Source: Apostichopus japonicus (Eukaryota; Echinodermata; Holothuroidea; Aspidochirotida; Stichopodidae). Taken from it: 64,000 bases of DNA. Shown in pieces: positions 25,201 through 37,300 of this stretch. The stretch spans positions 7,733,501-7,797,500 of the forward strand of contig NC_092568.1 of the NCBI RefSeq assembly GCF_037975245.1, read 5' to 3'. The stretch's first letter is position 1. The number at the start of each line of letters is the position of its first letter. The translations under genes were made by a program, and so were the position numbers. Below the pieces are notes generated by a model that did no database searches, was not told the origin of the DNA, and was given only the letters and a program-made list of their open reading frames with translations.

Positions 25201-25456
25201 CATGTTATTAAATTGATCAGGTGTAAAGAAGACAAAACAAAACACAACGAAGAAGCCATGGACCACAGAAGAAAAGCAAGTTGTAGCAAGAATATTCAAG
25301 AGCTGCTTTTTAAAGAACAATCTTCCTGGAAAAGACAAGATCATGACAGCTATACATGCTGAGCCAACACTACAATCTAGGACGTGGAGGAACATCAAAG
25401 ACTTCATTCGAAACCAAAATAGAAAAAGCGATCCATTGAGTTTTGTGACACTATAG
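19263..25456 (+). CDS. SET methyltransferase / zinc-finger / tyrosine-recombinase-like fusion protein
   Basis: Six exons in consistent phase (19263-19365, 19826-19982, 20515-20725, 21536-24479, 24970-25068, 25221-25456) give a predicted 1249-residue protein. Residues ~30-157 form a KMT5A-like SET domain: GRGVFAK, KEFCIDATEE, LGRLVNH and GEELLYDYG (cofactor and catalytic Tyr motifs). Residues ~190-475 are acidic Ser-rich ~47-residue repeats. Two zinc-finger motifs follow (CPFC..H..H near 581; CSDC..H..C near 664). Residues ~740-1110 resemble a tyrosine recombinase: NRKRSGEV (Arg I), GKKTRTVP (Lys), TSLRKHIAT (Arg II, with Thr where HxxR has His), GHDIRTHREYY (His and Tyr). The last ~78 residues (KPWTTEEK..RTWRNIKDFI) look SANT/Myb-like. 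The zinc-finger/recombinase/SANT part recalls a large animal family of uncharacterised proteins. Histone methylation and DNA binding are inferred. A polyadenylation signal lies at 25517. Confidence 0.85.
20859..20864 (+). promoter_or_regulatory. Possible intronic polyadenylation signal (AATAAA)
   Basis: If the intron after the third SET exon is retained, translation stops at 20747-20749 after six extra residues and AATAAA follows about 110 bp later. This could yield a SET-only short isoform of about 163 residues, lacking the recombinase part. AATAAA is common in AT-rich DNA, so this is suggestive only. Confidence 0.3.
21632..22490 (+). repeat. Coding tandem repeat (~47 residues) in the SET-recombinase gene
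   Basis: Five to six units of roughly 140 bp each contain a core such as SLVMDTEDPSDSNALTSD followed by QPMT and, in several units, EQNE and SSS. Units differ by substitutions and small deletions but keep frame. They form an acidic, probably disordered linker between the SET domain and the zinc-finger/recombinase half. Confidence 0.85.
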
Positions 25457-25516
25457 TACCTTTGATCATGGTCTTTGCATTACTGTTACTATATACTACA
25501 CTTATACTTTCTTTCA

Positions 25517-25522
25517 AATAAA
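25517..25522 (+). promoter_or_regulatory. Polyadenylation signal of the SET-recombinase gene
   Basis: AATAAA lies 61 bp after the stop codon at 25454-25456, a normal distance for a short 3' UTR. Confidence 0.55.
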
Positions 25523-25770
25523 GCCTTCTTGTTCCTGCTCAATCCCAGAGAAAAAGATTGTGAAAGACCTTCCAAAACTTAACATGCAAATAGTCAAGTC
25601 TTTGATGCATTCATTGAGGTCTATATTGATGAGTACCTTTTACGTTGTTTTATGCATTAAAGGTTTATCAGTTGCGTTGGTGACAATGGTGATTTTGTAA
25701 TACACTATGATTAGTTTACCAATTATAGTATTGGTAGTTATGTATAAGTAAAATGATGGGTGGAGTATTT

Positions 25771-27420
25771 TACCAGTAACATTTTAACAGTCAACTTGCC
25801 CTAGATATCCTTTTAAATTTACAGTGACATTGTAATCAATACAAGAACAAATAGTTTGTGAAATAATCCTATGATATGGTTTCATCTGTAGATGGTAGCA
25901 TCATCCCTTCCCTTCAATATGGTGGGTGAACCAAGAAGGGTGTGAAGGAGGGGGGGGATGGTGGAGAAGTAAGAGAGGTGGGTGCTTAACTCTAATTAAA
26001 GTAGATGTTGTTTATATAGTTTTAAAGTTAAAGTGTTAAGATAACATGTTTTACGTTAAAGATAAAGTGTTTAAAGTTTAGCAAGGTGTGTTATCTACAC
26101 ATTTTACCAGTCACCTTTCTAGATATCCTTTTAATTTTACAGTGAAATTGTTATCAACAAAAAAACAAATAGTTTGTGAAATAATCATATGATATGGTTT
26201 CATCTGTAGATGGTAGCATCATCCCTTCAATATGGTGGGTGAACCAAGAAAGGTGTGAAGGGGGGGGGGGGTGGTGGAGAAGTGAGAGAGGTGGGTGCTT
26301 AACTCTAATTAAAGTAAATGTTGTTGTTTATATAGTTTTAAAGTAAAAGTGTTTAGATAACATGTTTTACGTTAAAGATAAAGTGTTTAAAGTTTAGCAA
26401 GTTGTTTTATTTACACATTTTACCAGTCACCTTTCTAGATATCCTTTTAATTTTACAGTGACATTGTTATCAATACAAGAACAAATAGTTTGTGAAATAA
26501 TCCTATGATATGGTTTCATTTGTAGATGGTAGCATCATCCCTTCAATATGGTAAGTGAACCAAGAAGGGTGTGAAGGAGGGGGGGATGGTGGAGAAGTAA
26601 GAGAGGTGGGTACTTAACTCTAATTAAAGTAAATGTTGTTGTTTAGTATAGTTTTAAAGTTAAAGTGTTTAGAAAACATGTTTTACGTTAAAGATAAAGT
26701 GTTTTAAAGTTTAGCAAGCTGTTTTATTTACACATTTTACCAGTCACCTTTCTAGATATCCTTTTAATTTTACAGTCACATTGTTATCAATACAAAAACA
26801 AATAGTTTGTGAAATAATCATACAATATGGTTTCATATGTAAGTGATAGCTTCAACCCTTCAGTATGATGGGTGAACCAAGGAGGGTGTGAGGGGGGAGG
26901 GGGTGGTGGAGAAGTAAGAGAGGTCGGTGCTTAACTGTAATTAAAGATTATATAGTTGTTTATATAGTTTTAAAGTTAAAGTGTTTTAAAGTTAAAGATA
27001 ACATGTTTTAAAGTTGAAGATAAAGTGTTTTAAAGTTTAGCAAGTTGTTTTATTTACACATTTTACCAGTCACCTTTCTAGATATCCTTTTAATTTTACA
27101 GTGAAATTGTTATCAATACAAGAACAAATAGTTTGTGAAATAAGCATACGATATGGTTTCATCTGTAAGTGATAGCATCATCCCTTCAATATGGTGGGTG
27201 AAGCAAGGAGTGTGTGAGGAGGGGGGGGGGTGGTGGAGAAGTAAGAGAGGTGGGTGCTTAACTGTAATTAAAGATTATATAGTTGTTTATATAGTTTTAA
27301 AGTTTTAGTGTTTTAAAGTTAAAGATAACATGTTTCAAAAGTTGAAGATAAAGTGTTTTAAAGTTTAGCAAGTTGTTTTATTTACTTATTTTACCAGTCA
27401 CTTTCTAGAGGGGGGTGTGG
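25771..27420. repeat. ~320-bp tandem repeat, about five copies
   Basis: The box TACCAGTCACCTTTCTAG starts units at about 26105, 26421, 26738 and 27064, with related starts at 25771 and 27392, a spacing of 316-334 bp. Each unit carries GATATCCTTTTAA, a G-rich stretch (GGTGTGAAGG then a poly-G run) and TTAAAGT-rich text. Copies vary by small indels, mainly in the G run and the TTAAAG block. It lies just downstream of the SET-recombinase gene. Confidence 0.93.
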
Positions 27421-28619
27421 AAAAGTGAGAGGGGTGGGTGCGTTACTCTAATTGAAGTTGACAGGATTGCAGATTTGTTCCTTTAAAGTGAAGTTTAATG
27501 TTATAAAGTTCACCAAGTGAGTTCCTTTTTAAGTTTTACCAGTGAAGAGTGTTTGAATGAACTACCAATCAGTGAAAGCATGTGGATGATTTGTAGTTAT
27601 CAAAGTTTAAACTTTTCTGTTTAAAAACTTTAATTTTGTTTCATTAAGTGGCTTTTAGCCCTAGTATGTGGTTACCATACCCTGCTCTTTAACATGACAA
27701 CAAGTGGTAGTTTATCTCATTACTTCAATATTAAATACAAGTAGGACTTGTGCTGATGGATTGCCAACCTGAGCAAGGATTCACTTTTGTGAGATATTAA
27801 AGGGACATTGTACCTGAGCTTGTTCATGTGTTTGCTTGCATAGTTGGCATATCATATAATGTCTCTTACTACTTTATTGCTGTTGGTAGGCCTATACTTG
27901 TTGTGGTCTATAATGAATTATTCACATAGAATAGCAACAGGTCATACGACAATGATGAAGGCATGTAGCGCCACAAGTCACTTTCTGCAACTTGTAGATC
28001 TGCTGTATTGGCCCAAATATAGTGTTTTCATGTATGATTCATTGTAGTTTACTCTTTAAGAAGCCTCTGCATTGTTCACAGTGCATACATGCAAAGAACA
28101 AGTGAGATGTGACGTTACCATGTGTCAAGTCTCTATAGATATGGTAAATACTCTAAAGGAGCTGCATTACATGACAATACATGTGAACTGGAACAACAAT
28201 TTGTACATTGTTTATTGTCTATTTGTACATTGTTTTTTGTCTATGCTGTACATTTCATGATTCTTTGCATCGGTAAAGGTCAACATTGGAGCTCAAACCT
28301 AATTCTGGAGAGATGTTTTATTTCCTACTGAGCTTTAACATTTTGTAGACTTGGACCCCGCCACTGATTGTGTCATGAGAATGTCAGATTAATTTCTGAG
28401 GCTTCACTGGTTAGCTGTTTTATATGTCTTTCTAAACTACACAAAAGTTTACAGCTCAATATAGTTTAGACAAACAAATGGTTATCTGTTACATATATGT
28501 ACAGAAATAAAACCTTTCAGCAATGTAATACTTCCATGTTTGTAGGATGCTTTAGGCAGCCATATGTTACAAATAGCTGTAATATCCAGAGGTTGTGCAA
28601 ACACGTCCCCGCTTAGATT

Positions 28620-29510
28620 TTGGAAAACCCTCTGCTTAAGTGTGCACATCCACAATTGGATGGTATTCATTAAGTTCATAGTTGACATTGGGAACTTCCG
28701 CATTATAAACGCTGTGTCCACAATTGGATAGTATTCATTCAAATCCACAGTTAATATATGGAAACTCCACACTAAAGACACAGCATGTCCGCAGTTGGAT
28801 AGTATTCATTCATATCCACAGTTGATATGGGAAAACATCGTACTATAAGCTACCGTGTCCTCGGTTGGATAGTACGGTATTCAGTGTCAATATTTCAACA
28901 GTTGAGATATGGAAAATCACGTTGATCGCCAGTGATGACTAATTATGATGTTAACGTGGCACTTGTGCTATTTACATGTACAGAAAATATGCCTTTAACA
29001 GTAGGGTGGTGGTTTGAGCTGTCACGTGTTAAAAATATCTTGCATATGGAGGATATGCAAACATGTCCCTGGTTAGAATTGGGAAAACTACTACGGTGTT
29101 TCCAGCATTGGATTGCCTTCCCGTTGTGTCCACAGTTGCAATGTGCTAATTCACACTATACCCTGTCCACGATTGGATAGTCCGGTATTCCCATGATGTC
29201 CACAGTTGAATTGTGGAATATCACATATTGGTATTTGATAATAAATAATGACTATTCCTAATGTTTGTGTTCGGAAATTATAGGGTGGTGGTTTGAGCTG
29301 TCATGTGTTGCAAGTACCTGGCATATACAGATGCTATGCACACATGTCCCCAGTTAGAGTTGGGAAAACTCTACGCTAATGTGTCCACAATTGGATAGAA
29401 TTACCTTCGCATCCACAGTTGGTATGTGGAAAGTACACACATTATTGTGTGTCCACGATTGGATAATATATTTTCATTATGTCCACAGTTGCATGTGGAA
29501 AATCACATAA
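28620..29510. repeat. Degenerate two-scale tandem repeat
   Basis: A ~70-75-bp unit with GTCCACAATTGGATAG followed by TCCACAGTTG recurs with many changes. A longer block of about 300 bp, marked by GGGTGGTGGTTTGAGCTGTC at about 28986 and 29284, contains several of these units. It is an old, decayed satellite-like region. Confidence 0.75.
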
Positions 29511-29679
29511 TGATAATTGATCGTAAATGATGACAAAAATAAACAAATCAGGTATTTACATAATGTTTTATTAACAATCAAGGAAGTACGCTTGTAACCT
29601 GTAAACAATAACTTGATATGAAGACGTCCACACTTGCATAGTATCAACATATGGTCCCCGATTGAGGGCATTTACATGT

Positions 29680-31340
29680 ATGCGTGTGTGTATGTGACGC
29701 TTGGCTTGTGTACACGATATCTCAATAAGGAAATGATGTATCATGATGAAACTTGTTGGGTGGATAGCCCATAGTAAGAGGAAGATCCCTATTGTTTTTG
29801 GTGCCCGCAAAGGTCACCAAAGGTCAGTTAGATGCCAAAAACCAATATATTAAAAACAGCAATAACTCCCATTGACAGGGTCCGACATGGTTGATATTTT
29901 GGGAGTAGTTGTGAATGGGGTAAGGCATCGTTTCCAAACATAACGGTAATGTGATCGAAGGTCAACAAAGGTCAATTAATGATAAAAAACTAGTATTTTT
30001 GCGATAACTTGAGAACAAATTGTCCGTTAGGGTTGGGAGTTGCTTCAATGTAATCCAATTGTCGACCCGCATCTGGGTGACCCTTGACCTCAATTTGACC
30101 TCTGGTGACCTCTGGTGACCTTTTTGTGTTTTGTGGATTTTTACAGTTTCGATGCTATTTTCAGATGTTAAAGGTACCTTCTGATCATAAATGTCAATGG
30201 GTTGACCCCCGTGTGACCTTTGTGTGCGAAGTTATACGAGGTCAAAGTTAATTTTTAGACATTTAATGCAATAACTCCCAGTTCCAAGGTGTGACACGGT
30301 TGATATTTTTGGAGTAGTTGCAAATGGTATAGGGGAATATTTTCAAACTTAACGGTCATGTGATCCAAGGTCACCAAAGGTCAATTAATGATAAAAAACT
30401 AGTATTTTTGCGATAACTTGAGAACGACTTGTCAGTTAGGGTTGGGAGTTGCTTCTATGTAATCCAATTGTCCACCCACATCTGGGTGACCCTTGACCTC
30501 AATTTGACCTCTGGTGACCTTTTCGTGTTTTGGGGATTTTTACAGTTTTGATGCTATTTTCAGATGTTAAAGGTACCTTCTGATCATAAATGTCAATAGG
30601 TTGACCCCTGGATGAGCTTTGTGTGTGAAGTTATAGGAGGTCAAAGTTAATTTTCAGACATTTAATGCAATAACTCCCAGTGCCAAGGTGTGACAAGGTT
30701 GATTTTTTTGGACAAGTTGCGAATGGTATAGGGAAATATTTTCAAACTTAGCGGTCATGTGATCCAAGTTCACCAAAGGTCAGCTAATGTTAAAAAACTA
30801 GTATTTTGGGGGGAGAAAATGGGCAAAGAAAAAATGTTTGAATTTTTACAGTTTTGATGCTCTATTTAGGTCTCACCGATCAAAAATGTCAATTGGTTGA
30901 CCTACGGGTGACCTTTGTGTGTGAAGTTATGTATACAAGTTCAAAGTTAATTTTTAGACATTTAATGCAATTAAATCCCAATGCCAAGGTGTGACACGGT
31001 TGATAATTTGGGACAAGTTGTGAATGGGGTGGTGGAACATTTTCAAACTTAAAGGTCATGTCATCTGAGGTCACCAATGTTATCATATCTGTTGACCCAC
31101 TTGTAGGTGACCTTATATTTCTTACATTTTCGACGCCATATTTAGATCTCAAAAGTGCCTTTTGATCAAAAATCCGATCACATTTTGTGATCACAAAAGT
31201 GTTGGCTATAGTGTTGGTTACTTTATGGGAACATGTAGGACCACAATTACTTGGACTATTTGAGCCCAATCTTGCTTGATAATATTATGTGTATTGTCAT
31301 ATACCCCAAGCAAGGAACCACAGTGCCTTGGGCTCTTGTT
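29680..31340. repeat. GGTCA-rich dispersed repeat with internal tandem units
   Basis: After a GT-rich start and CACGATATCTCAATAAGG, three to four internal units of 300-395 bp follow, marked by AGTTAATTTTTAGACATTTA at about 30248, 30640 and 30942. Units contain repeated GGTCA/TGACC boxes (for example GTGACCCTTGACCT). The segment ends near a CAAGCAAGGAACC box and CCTTGGGCTCTTG. It looks like a non-autonomous mobile element family; no transposase frame is present. Confidence 0.75.
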
Positions 31341-32234
31341 TTCCAACGGAGGGGGGGGGGTGTAGCTCTGGGTCGTTGAAATGTAGGGGATGAGGCGGGT
31401 TCTCTTCAGAAAAAAGAAATACTAATTTGGACCGTCGTGTCAATGGGTGCATACTGAGGCATATGTATACTTTAAATTGGTTTATAAATCGATCTTAGGG
31501 CAATCTTGTGCTAATTACTACTTTTGAAGTTTTGGTAGGAGAATTAAAGGGATGTACACCCCACTACCTGTATGGATCCACGCAAATAGGTTTACAATAG
31601 CGTTGGTCAACCTGTTGTGATACATTGGAACACTTATCATTGATATCAAAAAAATATATCAAAATATTATCTTTCGTTATCTGGAGGCAAATGTTATTCC
31701 TCTCAATTTCCATGTCATTTTAACACACAAAAGAACATGTTAGGCAAATGAATCGATATAAAACTAACACCTAGAGAGAAAATTAATTTGAAAATTACTA
31801 AAGATAACCGTTGGTGGATCATTTGCCGTCTTTCTATATAAATAACACTTTAATAATGCACTCCAAATAGGAACACAAACGGAAATTTTCTTTTTTGGTG
31901 ACGGTGTCTATTGCCACGTACAGTAGTGTGTTTATCATGCCATGGTGTAAATTTTATCAAAATGGTGGTTCGGCCATATCCATTGTAACAGCTATTTCTG
32001 GTTAACAAGCAGAAGTCTAGTGCAATAAAGTCATCGAAACCTCAATGCGTGTTGCAAAAAAGTGCCTTGAACCTTATAGCACGATTAACACGATTAGCAG
32101 GAGCCAACAAGTCCTTTCACCTATACCAAAACGTCTGCTAGAAAAATAACTCTAAAAGTATTAATTTTCTTTAGTTTCAATTTCATTGTGCCAAACAGTC
32201 ATAAATACACAAAATTATACAATATATACATGAA

Positions 32235-32238
<4 letters not shown>

Positions 32239-32310
<72 letters not shown>

Positions 32311-33172
32311 GGCGTACGGGACCATTTCAGTTTGGGGGGGCAGGAATTTTTGTGCCCGAAAGTTCCCTCTATCTAAGCGGAGCGCCACCATCGGTTGGCG
32401 CGTAGCGTACAAGAAAATTTTTGGCAAAAAATGCCTCTCAGATTGCCGGAAACGGCACTTCTGAGGCCTTGCAAGTTGCATCTAAACATTCTTTATTTTA
32501 TAATCTCACGTTTTAGAAATTTACACTTCAAAAATTTGGTAAATTAAAGGAAGTAAAAATGGTAAAATCACTTTGAAGGGGAAAAATAGGACAGTATATG
32601 TTTTAAGCTCCTATTTAGTTACCGTATTTATTATTTTAACACAGTACTCAGCTACCTCCAGAAAAACATACATTGTTCGACGACACGTAGGCGGGATAAT
32701 GTCGCTGTGTCGGGTGAGACTGCAATTTGTCTCACAAAAAAAGTATAAAATATCACAAAGAATATGATAAACCTGTACTTCTAGGCTTGTATGCACTCCC
32801 CCCCCCCCCCCCCACCATCCATGAAAAAGAAAATGTTTCTTATATACACTCATGTCGGGGATGTCCAGGTATACAGTTGACTAGTTAGAAAAAAATTTGA
32901 TCGTGCAAAAAGCGTGGTAGCCCAGATGAGCTGCGCTTACGGTGGTGTTACACGGAAATATTCGGGCATCATGATGCTAAATAAAGAAAATCATGGAATT
33001 GTCGGGCAAAAAATTGAAAAAGATTCGGGCAAGCTACTGCATATTTATATACAAATATATATATTTTTTTTCTCCTCTTCGGCTGCCCCAATTTTTCAGG
33101 ACTTTTGCCCGAATTTCTTGTCCTCTGGAAATTTGGGGGGCAGTCCGCCCCCTGCCCCCCGCCTCGTATGCC

Positions 33173-33204
<32 letters not shown>
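32239..33204. mobile_element. Inverted-repeat element inside a (TA)n tract
   Basis: Long TA runs lie on both sides (32239-32306 and 33177-33204). Between them the ends read TATACATAGGCGTACGGG on the left and, inverted, TATACATAGGCATACGAGG on the right. The inside carries the same ATCTAAGCGGAGCGCCACC core (about 32370) seen in the other elements of this window, plus G- and C-tracts. There is no transposase. The host TA tract makes the target duplication impossible to define. Confidence 0.75.
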
Positions 33205-34388
33205 AGAATGCAGATCAGAAAGATTGTGAGGATATATGCGCAAGAGATGTTATTCAACATTACCCTCGGCCCCTGCCTCCCCCCCCACCCCACCCCCAGT
33301 CGACTTACTCATCCTCGATTCCCATACATGGTTGAATACTCCATTCAAGTCCCTTTTGCCCCTTCCCCCTCCCCCCACCCCTCATTGAGTGAAATACTAA
33401 ATCGTCAACGGAGGGTCGTTCTAGAGCAGAATTTTCAGTGAAAGGCAAAATCATTTTTCTGGATCCTGAAAAATTGATCATCCTTATTTGTTTCCATATC
33501 ATAACCATGACAATCTTTAGGTAACGTGGTGAGTGGGAGGAGGTAGTGTTCGTCACCGAATCCAAGTGTCAACTTAGCCTCAAAATTGAACCGATTTCCT
33601 GCGCTGACATAAAGTAGTCAAAAATTGATTCAATTGTCCACTTGCGTGTTTGCTACACGTATTCTTCAATATCCAGGCACTCTTAATATACGAAGTCACA
33701 AAACCAACCAAATCCCCAATAATATTTTGGGGGCATTCTCCTCTGAGAGAACACTGGGGTCTAATTATATCTAATTTACACCATCTGGAGTATGGTATGA
33801 GTGTTGTTTGTCAGAGAGGTGTTCCCTGAATATAATGCTATATAATACTGACTACATATTCCTGATTAATTATCTTTACTTATACGTTTCAGGACGTCAG
33901 AGGTTTTACTCTAAACAGCTGTTACCGTTGCCGCGCGCAACTAAAATGACAAATTAGTTTACCTTAGTTCCAAACAACACCGAAGTGTAGTAAACTTCCC
34001 TTACTTCGAACAGTTGGTTCCGTCATGTGTAACTAATGATTCATACCTTCGTTTTTTCTTCCTTTTTTTTTCTTTTTTTTTCTGTGTTCTCCGTTTTTCA
34101 TATTTCTTCTTCTTCTTAGACTTTTTTCGATCAAATTAGGATCTATCAGTCACAATTTTAGAATTATAGTAGCCAATATCAAACAACAAGAAATTATTAA
34201 TTTATTTGTTATTCATTAGTCGTTACACGTCCGCTCTTGCTGTTTTTTTCTATAATGTTTGCTTCAGTTTGCAAACATCACAAAACCAGAAACTTCATCA
34301 AACGTAATTTATTGGGAAATATTATTTTCTTGGTGAAAGAGAAATTTCCTTTGTCAAAAGAGCGATCACAATTCTCCGACAATATTCA

Positions 34389-37300
34389 ATGATGTTTGGC
34401 ACCGTTCTATTTGCCTCTCTCCTCTTCGTGGGTTGGCCTCCGGATCCAGTAGTGTCTGCTGGCGATTCAGCTAACTGGGTAAGAATTATAACGGTTTTCT
34501 ATATCGATACCTTTAAAAATGTTAATCATTTTAGCTTCATAAATTTTTCCATGAAGCATGATAAATAAAATATCCTTTCGCTTTCTATGTCATATTGGTA
34601 AAGTTCTCATTTTCAATAAATAATTGTATGTTAAGCCGATTTAGTCTGGAAATAGATGTGGAAACACTCTAAAATCAGTTGCTTGGTACAAAATATTTAT
34701 GTTTGGTGAAAATCTGGGTACAAGTTTAGTTGGGTAATAAGAAATAAGTATGAAACGTTGAACCTATATTCGGTGAATCTAATGTGAAGTAAAATATGAT
34801 TATCCAAATTTAGAAAGGAAACAAAATCAACAAGTATAGTATTTATACTGAAAATGTTTCATTTTATGTTAATAGAATAAAAGAAAATAATTTCATGTGA
34901 ACAAAATATGTGAATGTACGTTTTTGATATGTTTCATGACAGATTGAAAGCATTTTGGAAACGGTAAACCTTGAAAGAGAAAAACGACAAGCTGGTAAAC
35001 TTAACTCATATTTTGATATTTTCATTTATTATTCATTGTTTTTGTGTGTTATTCATGCTCTTTCTTGACCACAAAGAGAACAACAGAGACTGGGAAAACA
35101 CTCTTACATGAAGAGCTTCTCATGGAAAGAATTTCTTAAGATAGAAATTAAAGCTGCAGCTTTTTGACTTTTCTATTTTCGATTTGAAGTTTGATAATAT
35201 TCGATATAAAAAATTCCACATCAATTCACAATATTGGAATTGTTCCATTTGCATTATAGTCTATATTATCTTCATATATATGTAAATTAATGAGGGAAAA
35301 TTACAAAAGCTGGAAACTTTTCTTTTTAAATTCTGTCGCTGATTAACATATGTAGTATGAAAAATTCTCCGCTTATACAGAACGATAATTTCGGAACCGA
35401 TAAGCATGCACCAGTTAATAAATAGTATTGAATTGACTGCGTTTATTTTCATGTAACTTTGTAGAAGAGTATTTTCAAATTTGATCAATTATCTTGTTTT
35501 GAGGATACACTATTTATTCCCAAAACGGTGAAAATTCACTCTATGAGAGTGTCCAGGGTTATGACTTTTTAAGAGTGAATTAAGAACGAATTTCAAGAGG
35601 GACATAACTTACAGAGATGACAGAGCCGGGGGGGGGGGGGTTACAGGGAACACATGCCCAATTAACTCCTCACCCCACTCCCACTCAAAACCACAGAAGT
35701 GCCCCTTGATTGTAATAAAAAGTACCCTTTTTGTTTTTTTGGTGAATATATAGGTCAAACAGTGTGATTAAAATTTCCTAAATACACTTCTCAAGAAAAG
35801 CTTCAAATGATACGATACGTCATTTTTTCTTCAGATACTGGATTCTGTCCAAATCCCATGACCAGATATTCGGACTCAAAGTATCCAACAGATTGCTTTG
35901 ACATTCTTCGAGCATGCGCAGGACAACATCCCTCGAGTGGCCAATACGAAATCAAACCATACGGCCATGATAGCATACAAGTGTACTGTGATATGGAGAC
36001 TGACGGCGGTGGTTGGACAGTAAGTATATTTCATTTATTTTAACAGGCGCGTATCCAGGATTTTCAAACCCGGGGGGCGCGAATTACTATCTAAGCGGAG
36101 CGCCACCATCGGTTGGCGCGCAGCGTACAAGAAAGTTTCTTATTTTGATACCCCCCAGATCACCGGAGACGGCACTTCTCGGGCTTGAAATAACCAACCA
36201 GATGTACAATTTTTGCCTGAGAACCAAGTAATTCCTAATAGTTTTTTTTCCATCCATAACCTTTTTGAAGATTGTCAACCCGGCACACATCACGTTCGAC
36301 CTGATCGCATGTCCTGTGGGTCTTTGCTTTTGAAGGTGATTCTACGTCGCGGCCCACAATACCCGTCAGCCCCACTTTTCAAGGTTTTAAGCCCCATATT
36401 TGTTCAGAATTTGAAAATTCACATTTCTCGTGAATAAACTCAGTTCAAAACATACCCATAATGTTGTACAAAATTTCATCTATGGACAACCAATATAGAA
36501 AAACTTCCATCAACCCTAACAGACCGGTCAAAATTGCACGAGTAGAGGGAAGTGTGATGCAGAATGTTGGTCAGAAATTTTCGAAACTTCAGACACAGTT
36601 AATTTATTGGTGTACAAATATTAAAACCTCTTATAACGGCTATTATAAAACTTGGTTGAAGGAAATGAAAAAATAGCAGATATTTCCGAAACCGAACACT
36701 ACACACATAGGCGTAGGAGGCGCGGCGGCAGTGGCGGAGCTAGGGGTATTGGTCAGGAGGGGCGAGAATGGTCTGTAGGGGCGCTTTCGACACTATCTAA
36801 GCGGAGCGCCACCACTGGTTGGCGCGTAGCGTACAGAAAATTTTTGAGTAAAGATACTCCCTAGATCGCCGGAAATGACCCTTTCTGGGCCTGGCTAATT
36901 TGCAGATAAACGAAGAATAAGGTGTCATCGCCAAATTACACCAACAAAATGTGAGAAATGTCAATAAGTAGATAAGGGCGCAATAAAAAAGTCAATAATC
37001 TAGAATAAGTAAAAAGTGGTAAAGAGCTGAAAAAGGCGCCAGCAGTCCATTTGAGTCCGTCAGGGGGGCATCCGCCCCCATAACCGTATGGACGCTCCGC
37101 CACTGCGCGGCGGGGGTGCAGCCCCTAATTCGCCATTACTAATGTAAAAGAGAGTTTTGACATAAATGGACCTCCGTGCTTTTTATACATCTACATGAGA
37201 CATGTCGTTGTTTACATTAGCATCCCGCGGTATACTGCGCAATTTTAACGGAACGTACGGTACATGATGGCATGCGATGTAATAACCGAGGCTTGCTTAT

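Larger units (their letters stand above)
25457..34388. other. Gene-poor repeat region
   Basis: No exon with recognisable protein motifs was found in about 8.9 kb. The main contents are listed separately: a ~320-bp tandem array, a two-scale degenerate repeat, a GGTCA-rich dispersed repeat, and a TA tract split by an inverted-repeat element. The remainder (27420-28600, 31340-32230, 33205-34388) is AT-rich unique-looking sequence with pyrimidine tracts; nothing supportable is seen there. Confidence 0.55.
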
